From Archilochus colubris (lineage: Eukaryota; Chordata; Aves; Apodiformes; Trochilidae), in contig CM041084.1 in assembly GCA_023079485.1 (NCBI GenBank), forward strand, positions 133,454,792 to 133,518,791: a stretch of 64,000 bases of DNA, given 5' to 3'. Made by a program: the position numbers and the translations under genes. Shown in pieces: positions 35,425-48,210 of the stretch; position 1 is the stretch's first letter; every line of letters starts with the position of its first letter. Under the pieces are notes generated by a model. That model saw only the letters and a program-made list of their open reading frames with translations, did not search any database and was not told where the DNA came from.

Positions 35425-38400
35425 CTTTGTCTAAGTTTGCAGACAGTCTCTACAATAGCCTTCAAATTCATGAACTACTTTACAGACAACAGAGAACTTT
35501 TAATTTTTTGCTCTATCTCCCTTGTTTTATAGAAATATAAAGAGATAAAATGAGTATACCCATGTGGACTATGGAAATGGATGATGCACCTCAACACGGG
35601 TCTGTTGCTTTGAACAGAAGAACAAACTGCTCCAAATATGACTTTGAGGGGGTCACCTAAAAGTAGTAAAACAGCTCCTTTTAGTCAGTCTACTTTTTTA
35701 ACCAAACCTAGGTACTAATGGGTACCCAAGAACTAGTCTCTTAAGATGGTAAATAGAGCTGCTTCATCCAAATGCTTAGCCATGAAACAACATTTCAGAA
35801 TTACCTATTAGCATTTCTGTATAAAAAAAATCATCACTGGTGCAGGAAGACTGCATCCTACATCCATAGTTTCCTATATGCATCTACTCTTTGTAGTCTT
35901 TATTCTGAAAGAGGATAAACTAGAATATGTATCAAAACAATTATTCTAAAAAGCAAGTGATATGCTTTAAAAACTCCTTGTCAAAAGCAGTTTTTCCTTA
36001 AGAGCCAGAATCTTACATTTCAGTTTTCAGGAATTTAAAGAGCCAGTGCAACCAACCCTGCTGCCTGATTATTTTAACAATATAAAACATAATACTGTTG
36101 GCTCAAATCCGTTAATGAATTAATCTTTATCAGAAGAGTGTCTATAAAGAGGGTTCTTAAAAGACCCCAAAGACATTATAGCACTGATGGTTTACCACTA
36201 TGTGGTATAGCACAGTTTTACTCAAACAGTTCTAAAAGCAGACATATGGAGTCCATTAAGCCTCTTTCTTTTATGTGGTGTAATTCTGAATGGCTGTATT
36301 ATGCTACTTATTTAAAATATGGATTGTAACTTCCACCACCAATTAATAAGAGTTCTACACATTGCATGCAATTTATGTGATGCACAAACCTTGTCATCAG
36401 CACCTAAAACTGAAAAAATGTCAAGAACTGTATTTCAACTGACTGTAACAAACAGAAGATCAATACGATGAAAGCCACATAACATTGACACTAATTAAAT
36501 CAGGGACACACAACTTAGCTGCTTCTAAAGTCAACGAAGAGGTGTTTCTCATGTAAATCTCCTGATAATTTTAATGGTGTAGATTTTTTGATTTGTTTTG
36601 TTTTTTAAAACATATACTTTGATAATCTCTGCTGCACATGCATCGCCATACTCTGCCACAGGATTTCCAAATAAGGAAATTATGTTTAATTTATAAATAT
36701 ATATTTGTAAAAAGAAACCTATATATGAAATTAATGGACTCAGCAGATCTCCCATAATAAAAAATGCCTTCTTCATTGTTCCACATTTTAGTGCCACATT
36801 TTGCCCTCTTAAACCAGCATCATCTTTTCCCACTTCCTTGCTTTACTATGATCTTTTGGACTTCTTGGTTAAAGAAATTAGACCTCAGTGATTTCTGGAT
36901 GCAGTGGATTTCAGTATGAGCCTACAAAATATCCTGCATATACTGCATTACATGATCAGGGATACAATAGAAGATCCTAAGAGGCAAGGACCAGGGCTCA
37001 CTCAAGTGTCAAGGGACTGTTCTGCAAAGCATCCTACCCAAAGAACAAACAGCAAGGAAGTAGAGTTTAAGAGAGATTTAGAAAAATAGAGCTGCATTGC
37101 ACTTGCACACTTACTTTCAGTCAGAAACTTCACAGCAGAGACTATCTAAAAGGAAGCAACCCAGGAAAGCTTGTTCATCTTTACTTGGCCTTCTGTCACT
37201 GGGAAATGCAGTCAAAATGCAAAACACACCAGTTTTAGCAAACTTCTAAAGTAGATAAGAGGAAAGACTTTCAAAGACACAAGAGTAAAGGAACTAACAC
37301 CCTTGTCTTACTAAAAGCTTATGATCACTACATTCGATGTAACATAATAATGCCTGGCACTAAAAAGTGTAAGCTTTTGCCATAAAATCTAAGGAATTCT
37401 GATATTCCACAAGTACAGTATCTCACACACACAATGATCACCAGAAGAAACTGAAGAAAATGGGAGGGGAAAAAAGGGCAGTCTGATTCAGACTGTTCTC
37501 CTCACATGTCAGCTCCAGCCTGTGAAGTGTTACAAGGCCACATAGGTGAGGATGTGCCAGGATCCCTGCTGAACAGACCTGTGTCTCACTGAGCCCATCA
37601 CTGGCTTGATTCATCTCAGAAGGAGACTGAAATGATGAGGTCATCATATGCTGGAAGATGTTGGCAGTTAATACTTACCAGCACCTGTTAAATACTGCAA
37701 AAAAAAAAAAAGCTGAAGCCAGACTCTGGTGAATGTAAGTTTCCCAGCTAAATGCTTAGTCAAGTAGATACTACCACCTAGAACTTTACAGGGACCCTAC
37801 TGCAGCTTTTTCCTTCCTATTTTGGCCTCATTGTCTTTATTCTGAATAGAAAAGAGAAGATCATCTCTACATAGACCCAAGAGAAGACTCTTCTTTGAAA
37901 ACCAGCTCTTATATTTTATCTCCTTTCTGAACTTACAAAACCTGGACTACTTCATAGAGCAATCATTTAAGTAAGAATTATTCATCAAATATAACACACA
38001 GCAAATGTTCTCAGATGAGTCACTGTGCTCTTTATATTCTTGATTTGTTGGCTTCTTTGCTGAGCAATCATCAGCTAATTATTTGCCTAACTATAGAACA
38101 CTGAAATTGTTACATCTGCTCAGACACATCATTGAGAAAAAAACCCAAAACATTTCTCATTTCATAGTTAAAATGAAAGTGCATGTAATAACAGTTTAAG
38201 AGATCTCATTACTGCTTTGCTTCAACTATTCACAATTTTCCAGATATGTTCTTTATGTTTTCGAGATAACTACACAACTATATTATCTACCTACCACAAT
38301 CCTACCTTCAGGCTACTCTCCCAGGTCTTGAAATAAATTTGACCAGATTCGGGTTCCTCAGTTCAGTATCTGGAAAATTGCAATAGATAGGGTAACACTA

Positions 38401-41400
38401 GAAAAACAGAAACAACCTTTCTACAGAATATTAGATGAAATTTTTTTTATTGTTATTGCATCCTAAGCACATAAAGTGAGCAAGGAGTAGTATCAAATAT
38501 CACTGCAAAAGAGTTTACAGGTCTCTTAGTCAATGTGAAATCCAATGCAGAAAGACAAGACAGCTCACTGTACAACACCTTGGGATCCACAAAGCACAGT
38601 TCCTAGCAAGGACCTCTGTACCCAGGGATGCTTCTGGAGCATCCTCCTTTGCATGAGCAACCTGTAAAATCATCACTGCAGCAACAGAGAAATGCATCTC
38701 TTCCTAATGACAGTTGTTCAGATGGCATAGTACTTGCCAAAAACAGACTGGCTTTTGTTCAAAGACAACAAAGCAGCATGGACAACAGGCAGCCAGGCTG
38801 TAATATAGCAGCCTTTAAAAGTAGCAGTAAAAGCAAAATTTTAAAATATTGAAAACAACGTTTTCTGAGGCATCTAATAGTTTTTTTAAGGAACTGTAAG
38901 AGGAATGTTTCATGCTCTAACAGACACAGGTACCACTGCTGGCAGATATTAAGTTTCCAATTATTTCTTACAACACAGCTGAGAGTGATTAGACAGTTTA
39001 CATATGACTGCTAGAAGCCCGGTGCAGATTATGTGGGCCATCAGGTCCTGCAGCCTAAACACAGTTCTTGATTTAATGGATAAATGAATTTTGCTAAACC
39101 ACTTCAAATACAGGAATGTTTTCTGAATCTGTGCACAGTCTGTGAGTATATTTGCATGAAGTCTCACTCCAAAGAGATCACAACACACTTTGTCATACCC
39201 GGTAAAAACTGAACCCCAAAATCTCGTCCCACTGAATCAGACACTTTTTTCCTGTGCCTTTTTGTAAGCTCCTACAGTGATGTCTTGTGTGGTAATTATT
39301 TTTCTTTTTACTAAATGGTACTTTCTATGTAAGTTGTCTGCTTTTCATGAAAAAAGTGGTGGTGTTTTCCAATTTTTCTGCCCAATCTCCACTACCACAG
39401 GAAAGCACTTCATTTTTCTTCACCAAATACACTGCTTTCTTTGCTCATTTTTCTAAATCAGCATCTCTGTGCTGTGGAAGTACAGTGATCTCAGTCCTAA
39501 GGGAGAGATCTGAAGCTCAAGAGAGAGAGAAAGTCAGGCTACAAGTTCTCTTTCACTGCATCCTCAGTTGCCAAGAGTCCTGGACCTGGACTAGTTCTTA
39601 CAAATGTCATTAATGAAGATCTGACCTTTTTGTTAACATGTCTTGTAAGAAGAGTAAGGAAGTAATGCAGCAGAATATTTAATGCAATACCAAAATTTTG
39701 CACCATTATATAGAAGTAATTAATAACCATTAATTGAGTGGTTCTAACAGAATGCCTCCTTTTTCACTTATACAGGAACTATCCTTTCACCCATACCAAT
39801 ATATTGATAGTCTCCCTATCCTGGAAGTCAACCCACTGAAGTATCTTCAGCATGAACTTGATGCATAAGAAAGGGAAACTGTAGAAAACATGATGGCTTT
39901 CAATACGAACACTATGAAACTTTGCAGTACACATTCTGAATTACAGACTTCAATAACTTCTGAAGCACCACATACAGTGAAGGCCCTTGGTCAATATTCC
40001 GCCCTTCACATATTTCAAGCAGAAGTCCAGCACCTTGACAGTGATAATGTCAGTCCAAAAGGAAAACACTGGACAGGAAAATTGTCACTGGTCAGAAAAA
40101 GTGTATTCAAAGGCCTTCCTTTCCACTCGCATGCCCCTCACAGATGAGCTACAGGTAAGATACACAGGCTATCTGCTAGAGCAAACTTCCCAATTAGCAG
40201 TCTGGTATTTGGAAGTCCATTTTCCCCACTGAGTTACACCAACTCATTCACTGGACATGTGGCTACTGAGACTATTACAGTCATTACTTCTAAGATTCTT
40301 AGAATCTTTCTACAATCAATAGAAATTTATGTTTTCCTACTTCATCAGTGATCTGAGTAACTCTGAGATTAAACTTGGGCAGGGAAACCACTCCCAAATT
40401 AAAAGATCATGGTGACATAGAAGGCTTACTGCTTCATTGATTGGAATTTAGGTTTTTTTAGTTACTATCTCTAATGTAAAAATGTAGCTCTCTTTATAAA
40501 CAAGGGGGCTTTGTCTTCCAGACTTACTGAAGAGCTCCTTTACATATTCTTTAAGTTGCTTTGTTTCTGGATTCAATGAGCTGAAGGTAATAAAACCACT
40601 GGCCTTATCTATTTAAGGTATGTCCAGCAAGATGTGATAGGCATCAACATATAATGTCAAACAGTTGACATTTCTTATAGCTTTTTAGTCCAAACCCCAA
40701 AATAAACCAACAGCAGATGAGCCTTGTCAACAATTTGCTAGTTGCTCAGTACACTCAGACTACCAAGTTCTAGAATACACACTATAGATCTGGTTGGTAT
40801 TAAAGTACATAATGAAGAACATACTTGCATCCTGTATTTTTCCAGTCTCATTCACTATATTGCCGGATTAATGGGCCTACAGTTCATATCAGGAGCCAAA
40901 TTGTTCTAATAAAATATGAAGTATTTATCTACTGAGAGGCTGAAAAGGGCAGTTTGTTTATTGCCAAGCCTGAAACAATACTAACAAGAGCATGTGTTAC
41001 TAAAACTCATTCATGCCTTAAGATTTGACATGCTAAGACTATGCTGAGTAAATAAAATTCATAAACCTAAAGGAAATCCTATTCTCTTATTTTTATTGAG
41101 CATTAGTAAGAACCTTAGCTCTGTACTGGAAACATCTCGAATTCCAGCTTACCTCAGCTGCTTCCAAGGTACTTAAGACCCCATTATATTTTACGTAAGA
41201 TGTGGAAAGTACATGACTAACAAGTGAAGGAACACAGTCCTACTTGAATCTATAAAAATCACTGCATAAACAAAGTTTGTTAACAGCCAATTGGACTGTC
41301 ACAGCATTTCACCTGGAACCTGGGAACCAGGAGTAGCTTTCTCATTCCACTCAGGTCAATGGAAGATGTGCCATTCATTTCACAGGACAAGAACTCTCCC

Positions 41401-41721
41401 TACATCTTTATCTTAAAGAACTCACTGAGCAGTTCAAATAATCACACTGCTTCCAAGTCCTAGCATGAGGTTTTGACCATCAAGTTGCTGTTTATGAAGA
41501 AAGCCTGCAAAGAACACACTGGATAAAGGCACTAAAAGCAGAAACTAATGAATTCTACGGAAGAGGTCTTCCAAGTTATAAATATTAGAGGAAAAAAGGG
41601 ATGTAAAAATGGAAGAAGAAACAGATAACTAGATAGTAGAAATGCATTTATTTCTTCTAAGGGATGGATGTGCAGAGGCTTCACGATTATAGAACTGTTA
41701 CAGGTCTATGCTAGGAGCAAA
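35425..41721. other. Intronic DNA without recognised element
   Basis: About 6.3 kb of AT-rich intron, the largest stretch without a recognised transposon inside the 52 kb intron apart from 50021-57926. It has A12 at about 37700 and scattered short frames under 95 codons. A fragment near 41335-41375 (CATTCCACTCAGGTCAATGGAAG) recalls an old amniote repeat, but too little remains to call. Confidence 0.45.
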
Positions 41722-41880
41722 TGTGTTGTCACATTGTGCAGATGAAGAAAGATGGGGACAGGAGGGGGACTGAATGACGCAGCAAGGTCACACAGGCTGA
41801 AAGTCAGGAAGTTAAAATAGTTCTTTTTCATCCTGAGTCAATTGCTTATCATTGCAGTCCTCCTGTTCTAAATCTTCAGT
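41722..41880 (-). mobile_element. MIR-like ancient SINE, antisense copy
   Basis: The plus strand reads TGCAGATGAAGAAAGATGGGGACAGG (split by small changes), then AGCAAGGTCACACAGGCTGA and a decayed TGCAGTCCTCCTGTTCTAAATC. That is the order expected for a reversed amniote MIR: conserved core, then tRNA-related head. It is strongly diverged, consistent with an old insertion. Confidence 0.55.
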
Positions 41881-43094
41881 AAAACTGAACATGACCACTG
41901 CAAAACCATAACTCATAGCACTTTAAAAAAAAAAAAATCAAATACATTTTAAAAGACTTCAAAACATCCTAAAAAGTTTTCTTTAAAAAAAAACAAAAAA
42001 AACCAAAAAAAACCAAACAAAAAACTATACAGTAAAATCATTTTTAATAAAGACAGGAGGTTTTTGGAGGCTTTGGGACAGAAAGAAGGTGATACTTCCA
42101 ATATATATGAAGAGAAAATTAACACTTTGCAGGCAAAACAAAATAGCTTTGGGAAACTTGGAAAAAAAAATGAAGGAGGAATAAATACTCGCAATGATGT
42201 TAAAGCTGTACACAACTAAGGGGAGGAGCAGCAAAGCTGTCTAATTAGAAATGGGGAAGATAGAAGAGTAGAACAGGTGTCTTCAAACATAGTGGAGATA
42301 CCTCAGATCAGAAAACCGTAACTATGGAAATATGCATCTATTTCAACATATGAATGTATCTGAGTTACAGAAAGATGTATGGAAAAGACAGCTCAAACTG
42401 CTTCCACACTACACAAATACACACTTAACTTCAGGACATCACTTTAACTCATTCCAATGGCACCGTGCTTGTCATCCTGCATGTACTTAGCACAATCAAA
42501 ACATCCACCAACTCTTCTCTCTCCCTCCCTGTTGTCAGCCCAAGGCACCAGAATTTGAGACATCAAACAACGATGATGGATCAGACTCAAAAATCTTGAG
42601 CTAGAACAGATGGAGCTCATTTGCTGTTCAGATATGCATAGCTTTATCTCCTCATCCTGCAGGAAAACCATTAAAAAATGAAATAAAATGAAGTAGCTTC
42701 TGTATTTCAGATTTGGTAAATCACAGCAGGCTGAGTCTCATCCAGAAAGAATGACACTTAGTTGATAAAGGGCCTTTTGAAAATTCAAAACAGAATTCCC
42801 TAATAAAGAAGTCAAAGAAAAATTATGTATTAAATGTACCCCTGTGCTCAGCATTCAGCATATTTCAAGCAAAAATTATAATTAGCATTTAGCAAAGGGA
42901 AACTGAATTTTTCTTTGTTTCTGTGGGAATGCAAATACACTCTTAAAACCAGACAAGTCACATGTTTACAAAAAACTAAAAGCCACTTGGTTCACATTAG
43001 ATGAGGTTTGTAATAGGAGTAATAAGGGTATCTAGAATTAATGGAAAGACACTGGCAGCTCTGCCAAGGTAAAAACAAATATGCTGTATACATA
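41881..43094. other. Intronic DNA without recognised element
   Basis: Holds A13 at about 41924, and an AAAACC-rich tract at 41982-42022. No gene was recognised. Confidence 0.5.
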
Positions 43095-43656
43095 CTCTGC
43101 TTCTACTCTGCCCTGGTGAAGCTGCATTTGGAATATTGTGTCCAGTTCTGGGCTCTTCAGTTCCAGAAGGACAGGGAACTGCTTCGCAGAGTCCCATACA
43201 GAGCCACAGGGATGATTTAGGGAGTGGAACATCTCCCTTGTGAGGAAAGACTGAGGGAGCTGGGGCTCTTCAGCTTGGATGAGACTGAGGTGACCTCATC
43301 AATGTTTATAAATATGTAAAGGGAGGATGCCAGGAGGATGGAGCCAAGCTTTTCTCAGGGGTGACTAATAACAGGACAAGGGGCAATGCTTATAAACTGG
43401 AGCATAGGCAGTTACATATAAATATTAGGAAGAATTTTTTCACTGTGAGGGTGACAGAGCCCTGGAACAGGCTGCCCAGAGAGGTTGTGGAATCTCCTTC
43501 CCTGGAGACATTCAAAGCCCACCTGGATGTCTTCCTGTGTGACCTCCTGTAGCTGATCCTGCTCTGGCAGGGGGGGTTGGACTTGATGATCTTTCAAGGT
43601 CCCTTTCAATCCCTAACTTTCTATGATTCTGTCATTCTACGATTCTTTCATTCTTA
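43095..43656 (+). mobile_element. CR1 LINE 3' fragment, same subfamily as the copy at 690
   Basis: It shares long identical blocks with 690-1362, among them GGAATATTGTGTCCAGTTCT, GGAGCTGGGGCTCTTCAGCT and CTGGAGACATTCAAAGCCCA. It retains the GTGAGGGTGACAGAGCC segment missing from that copy. It ends with TCTATGATTCTGTCATTCTA. The copy is in direct orientation to 690-1362, and the two lie on either side of the furin-1 exon. Confidence 0.94.
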
Positions 43657-44504
43657 ATATAAGAAATATACATTTCTTAACTTGCAGAATGCCCTAAATT
43701 TTTTAAGCTATGCTTCCATTTTCAGATAACTTAAAGTCATTAAGGTTTACAGCTAGGATCCCTAAATGCAGGCCTCTTTGAAATATTTTCATTTCACAGC
43801 TCTAGTCTGAGGTGTCCCAAACTTCATGTCATATTCAAAATCTGATAATAATTTTATTTTTTGTATGAAATGAAATAATTTTTTATTAATATATCATTTG
43901 TTCTTACATCAACTACTGCCAAATGCCTACTTGGCATATGAAAAGCTCCATCCTCTGTATCTGAAAGTTAAAATGTCAGCATAAAAAAAATCTAAATAAT
44001 CTTTTGGATACATATCTTTTCATGAGAAAAGATTTTTTTCTGCACAACAGAGAAAAGAAGTGCAGACTGACACAGGTCTGGCTATCTCATCTCTGGCAGA
44101 TATGAAAACACAGAAGAGTTCACATGAGATAGCCAACACTTTCAAAATCTCTTAGATCATTGCCACAGATTGATGTTCTACATGCATGTGTTTGCTCAGT
44201 TAATAAATTCAGAGGCAGGAAACTCATTTATGTGCTTGCTATCCTTCATAGTAACAATATACATGCCTAGAGATTAACATTTGAGGACCTCTCAGCCATG
44301 CAAATTGCTGATATAATAGAAAGTGTACTGTGATAAAACACTGCCCTCTGCACCAGCATAACTGAGGTACAGAAGTGAAATAAAAACTTGCAGTTCTTCT
44401 CCAAGCTGTGAATGCTCAACACTTAAGGATTAAAAAAAAAAAAAAAAAAGAAAAAAGAGGGGGGAAACTTTGCCAACACACATGCCTAAGTCAATGATGG
44501 GGTT
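43657..44504. other. Intronic DNA without recognised element
   Basis: AT-rich intron with an A17 run at about 44432-44449. Nothing else was recognised. Confidence 0.5.
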
Positions 44505-44612
44505 AGCAGGCTAGAAGAACCTGGTTTTAAACATACTGACCAGCTCTGTTGGAAAGAGAACCAAGCACCTTGGATTCAAATTTCATGCTCTCACCACTAA
44601 ACCACAATCCCT
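44505..44612 (-). mobile_element. MIR-like SINE head (tRNA-related), antisense copy
   Basis: On the minus strand the copy reads TGTGGTTTAGTGGTGAGAGC, an A-box-like start. GAATCCAAGGTGCTTGGTTC follows, and then TTTCCAACAGAGCTGGTCAG, which parallels the head of amniote MIR SINEs. It is not a functional tRNA: the arms do not pair and there is no CCA-side stem. Confidence 0.55.
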
Positions 44613-47407
44613 GCAGAGCATTTAAGTAAAGCTGTAAAATGGAACATCAAACAGCAAATGCAAAGCTCTAGGATGTACTTGAATACTATCAAGGGCATTC
44701 AGCTAATCAGATTTCTCTGATACTACTCCATAGAGCAAAATAGCATGGGGGTCTCTACATGGTTACTACGAGAAGAGATTGTGTTTCTTTTACAAACTAA
44801 GTATGAGTGACAAAAAACAAGAAATGAATTTAAATGCTAACAAACAGCGATGAAAACCAAGTCAACTATGCTTGTGGCTAAACAAAATGGTTAATGCTCA
44901 GTCACTTTCCTAAGTTACCAGTGTGAGATGTAAGTGCAAAAGAAGGCTAATACTAAATGGTTCTGACATTAAATCATTTCAGTACAAGTCTCTTGAGAGA
45001 CAGTGTTCCTCCATAAAGGCATTTCATCGTGTGCTTTTTTCTCATTACGTATCTGCCAGGTTTAACTGTGACTTGAGGTATTTTTAAGAGGAGTAGACAG
45101 AAAAGTACATGTTATGCTCAGCCTCATAAAAACCTAGAATCAAGTACCATGTTCTGTAGAAACATGAACTTGATAATGAAAACAGTATATGGAGATTGAC
45201 ATACTGAGCAAAAGTGTTGGTCACTCCAGCAGCAGTCAATAACAGTTTACAGAAAGGTATAAAAAACCTTGGTTGGTAAAGGCAAATTGATCTCTACGCT
45301 AAGAGTATTCCTAGTCTGTGATACTCAAGTCTAAACCTAGAAGCATGAGATTTAGTTCCTCTGAAAAATGCTAATATTAATAAACATGATTTGTTTTCTT
45401 TTGTAAATTTCCATCTAAAAAGTTTTTCCTACTTTACCCTGCAATAGTCAAATCCCAGATTTAGCAAGAATGACTATAGTGGCCTGCTGTGGTGCTTCCA
45501 CCCTAGGCACATAATGTGCGTGCAATTGTTTCTTTTTATTCTACCTCCATCCCAACTCACAGCAGACAAAAAAAAATCCCTTGGGACTTGCTTTTTTGGA
45601 GGTGCTAAGCATTCCCCAATCCCTTAAACATCCCCAGTCTTCATTATCTTTTGCTTTATGGAAGAACATGGGCCTTTATAACTCAATGACTCAATTTCTA
45701 CACCCATGAGAGATATCTCTCACTTTATGGAGATGCAAGAGGGTGTCCTGAGCACTCCAAAACACAATCCCAAAAGAGAAGAATTACATAGTTTTTGAAG
45801 ATAGCATCACAGCAGACATTAATCCCACATAATCAGAAAGCAAAGACCCCTGTGGATGAAGTACCACTGCAACTGAGCACTCCATTGGCTCTTCTCCTGA
45901 AGTGTCAATCCATGTATTTTTGAAGCTGTCCACATCTAAGAATGATTTACACATGTACCTCTTTATCAGACAGAGTGCATACACTGAGGTCCCAGCTAGG
46001 ATAAAAGCAACAGAATGTAGATGGAAAAAAATGTTAAGACTTTAGTAATTAGAAAATGCCAGCTGCAGCTAATAAGGAGAAAGAATGTTAAACTGGGATT
46101 TTTTTAATTTTTTTTTTTAACTTTACAGCAGCTGAGACACAGAAGCCAAGTAAATCACTAGACTCTTTCACTCTATGACTGTTGGTTGAAAATCGTGCAT
46201 GGAAAAACTACTGCAGCTGATCTGGTAGGAACACAAGCCCTAAATGGAGGTCTTCGTTCAGGTCAAGCTTTGGCAAATCCTAATCCTTCTCAGGTGACAT
46301 TACTTGTATTCGACCACATCCAGTTGAGCTCTTCAAATATTTTCCTTCCTCTGCTTCTTAAGCCTTCCACAGTGTGTTTAAGTAGCACAGACTAATGTTA
46401 TTTTACCCAATGAGCCTCATATTACACCAGGCTCAATATGCAGTAGTTTCACTTAGTGGCTGCTTGGAAAGCTATTAAGAGAAAACAATATGAAACCAAG
46501 TCTGTCTTCAGATTCAGGTTTAATAGAGTCACATTTCAGCCCTTTTCCAAAAGCTGAAAAAAAAACCCCTACATATTGATGCCACTGCTAATGTTACAAT
46601 AACTGAAATAAAAGTTGGAAGCAGTAAGGCTTTTTCCAGGAGGCTGATGGAAAGAATTAAAAGTAATGAAAATCAGTTTGAGTTCTCAAATACAGCATTA
46701 GCGAAGTGAACTACAGCTCTCAAAATAAAGAAGTGCCTGACTTTCATTCTTTCTGTAGGATCTGACAGAAATACTGCACGAGACAATAAACCAGAGGAAG
46801 CACCACTTCATAACTGAGACAGACTGATATTAACCTCAGTTACAACAAAATGAGTGAGACCAGAGTTAGATCTGGTATCTTAACCATTCCATTCCTAATG
46901 CACTCCTTGGTATTTGTAAATATTTAGAAAGAAAAGAGGGAGCTAGGAACTCAGATGATGCAAAATTAACATAATACAGAATCTTATTTTTATAATAACT
47001 TTAAATGGCTTAGATCACCCAGACAAACTTAATTTTTCATGTTCCCTTTGATTTCACATCCTACCTTCCATTTCTGCTGTGTACCATCAGCTTTTTTTGC
47101 ATGGAAGTGTGCGTAAGAGAAGGGATGTAAGAAGTGAAGCAGGTGCTACAAGAGTTTGACTAGAAGAGGTGTCTTGTTGAGAAAAGGACTGAGTCAGGAA
47201 GTCCTGTGGCACTGCTAAATACCAGGAAGCTTCTGAGCTGATCTCAGTACACCAACAAAGTTAAGGTGATTGCAGCTGCACATAACTCAGTCACGTCCGT
47301 CACAGTTCCTACAGGGACTGAACACTCCAGGTTTCATCTCCACAACTAACTATTACTTAAATCAATCAGGCACAAGCTGGGTACCTGATCTTTTTCCAGA
47401 CCACATT
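44613..47407. other. Intronic DNA without recognised element
   Basis: AT-rich intron with T-runs near 46100. Short frames only. I see no gene or transposon. Confidence 0.5.
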
Positions 47408-48130
47408 TCACAAAATGGTTGAAGTTGGAGATCATCTGGTCAAATCATCCAGTTCAAACAGGACCTAGATGCAGCTGCCCAGGAACATGTCCAGAGGGTT
47501 TCTGAACATCTCCAAGGATGGAGACTCCACAACCTCTCCCTAGTCACCCTCACAGTAAATAGTGTTTCTTGACATTCAAAAGGAACCTCCACTTTGTACC
47601 CATTGCCTCTGGTCCTGACACTGAGCACCACTGAGAAGAGCCTGACCCTGTGCTCTTTGTACCCTCCCTTCAGCTACATTGATGAGATTCCCCTTGTCCC
47701 TTCCCCAGACTGGACAGTCACAGGTCTCACAGCCTTTCCTCATGGGAGAGATGCTCCAAGTCCCTTAATCATCTTTGTGGTGCTTTGTGGAATTCCTTCC
47801 AGTATGTCCATGTCTTGTACTGAGGAGCCCAGAGATGGACACAGCATTCTGGGTGTGCACCCCTAGCACTGAGCAGAGGGGAAAAGCTCCTCCTAATGAA
47901 CCCAAAACACCATTAGTCCTCCTTGCAGCAAGGGCACCTTGCTGGCTGAGGTTCAGCAGTGTCCACCAGAACCCTCAGGGCCTTTTCTGCTAAGCTGCTT
48001 TCCAGCTGGGTGGCCCCCAGCATCTATTGATGTATGGAGTCACTCTTGCCTCAGTGCAAGACTTTGCACATGTTGAACTTTATGAGGTTCCTGTTGATTC
48101 TCCAGCCTGTTGAAGCCCCACTGGATAGGG
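47408..48130 (-). mobile_element. CR1 LINE fragment, 3' UTR and reverse transcriptase tail
   Basis: A reversed CR1 of about 720 bases with AAAATGGTTGAAGTTGGAGA at its 3' edge, then CTCCAAGGATGGAGACTCCA, CAGCCTTTCCTCATGGGAGA, AGTATGTCCATGTCTTGTAC and TGCTTTCCAGCTGGGTGGCC. It ends near AAGCCCCACTGGATAGG. It belongs to another CR1 subfamily again, with the CCAGTTCAAACAGGACCTAG region. Confidence 0.93.
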
Positions 48131-48140
48131 GGGGTAATTT

Positions 48141-48210
48141 CCAGAATGCTGCTAGATGTAAACAACAAGATAGTCCCAGAATGGCACTAGATGTAAACAA
48201 CAAGATATTT
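48141..48210. repeat. 35-base tandem duplication
   Basis: CCAGAATGCTGCTAGATGTA at 48141 recurs as CCAGAATGGCACTAGATGTA at 48176. Both continue into AACAACAAGATA. The two 35-base copies differ at about three positions. It lies directly beside the broken end of the CR1 at 47408-48130. Confidence 0.85.

Noticed and set aside
44540..44612. Possible tRNA gene on the minus strand
   Set aside because: A- and B-box-like motifs are present but the cloverleaf arms do not pair. It fits a decayed MIR-type SINE head better.
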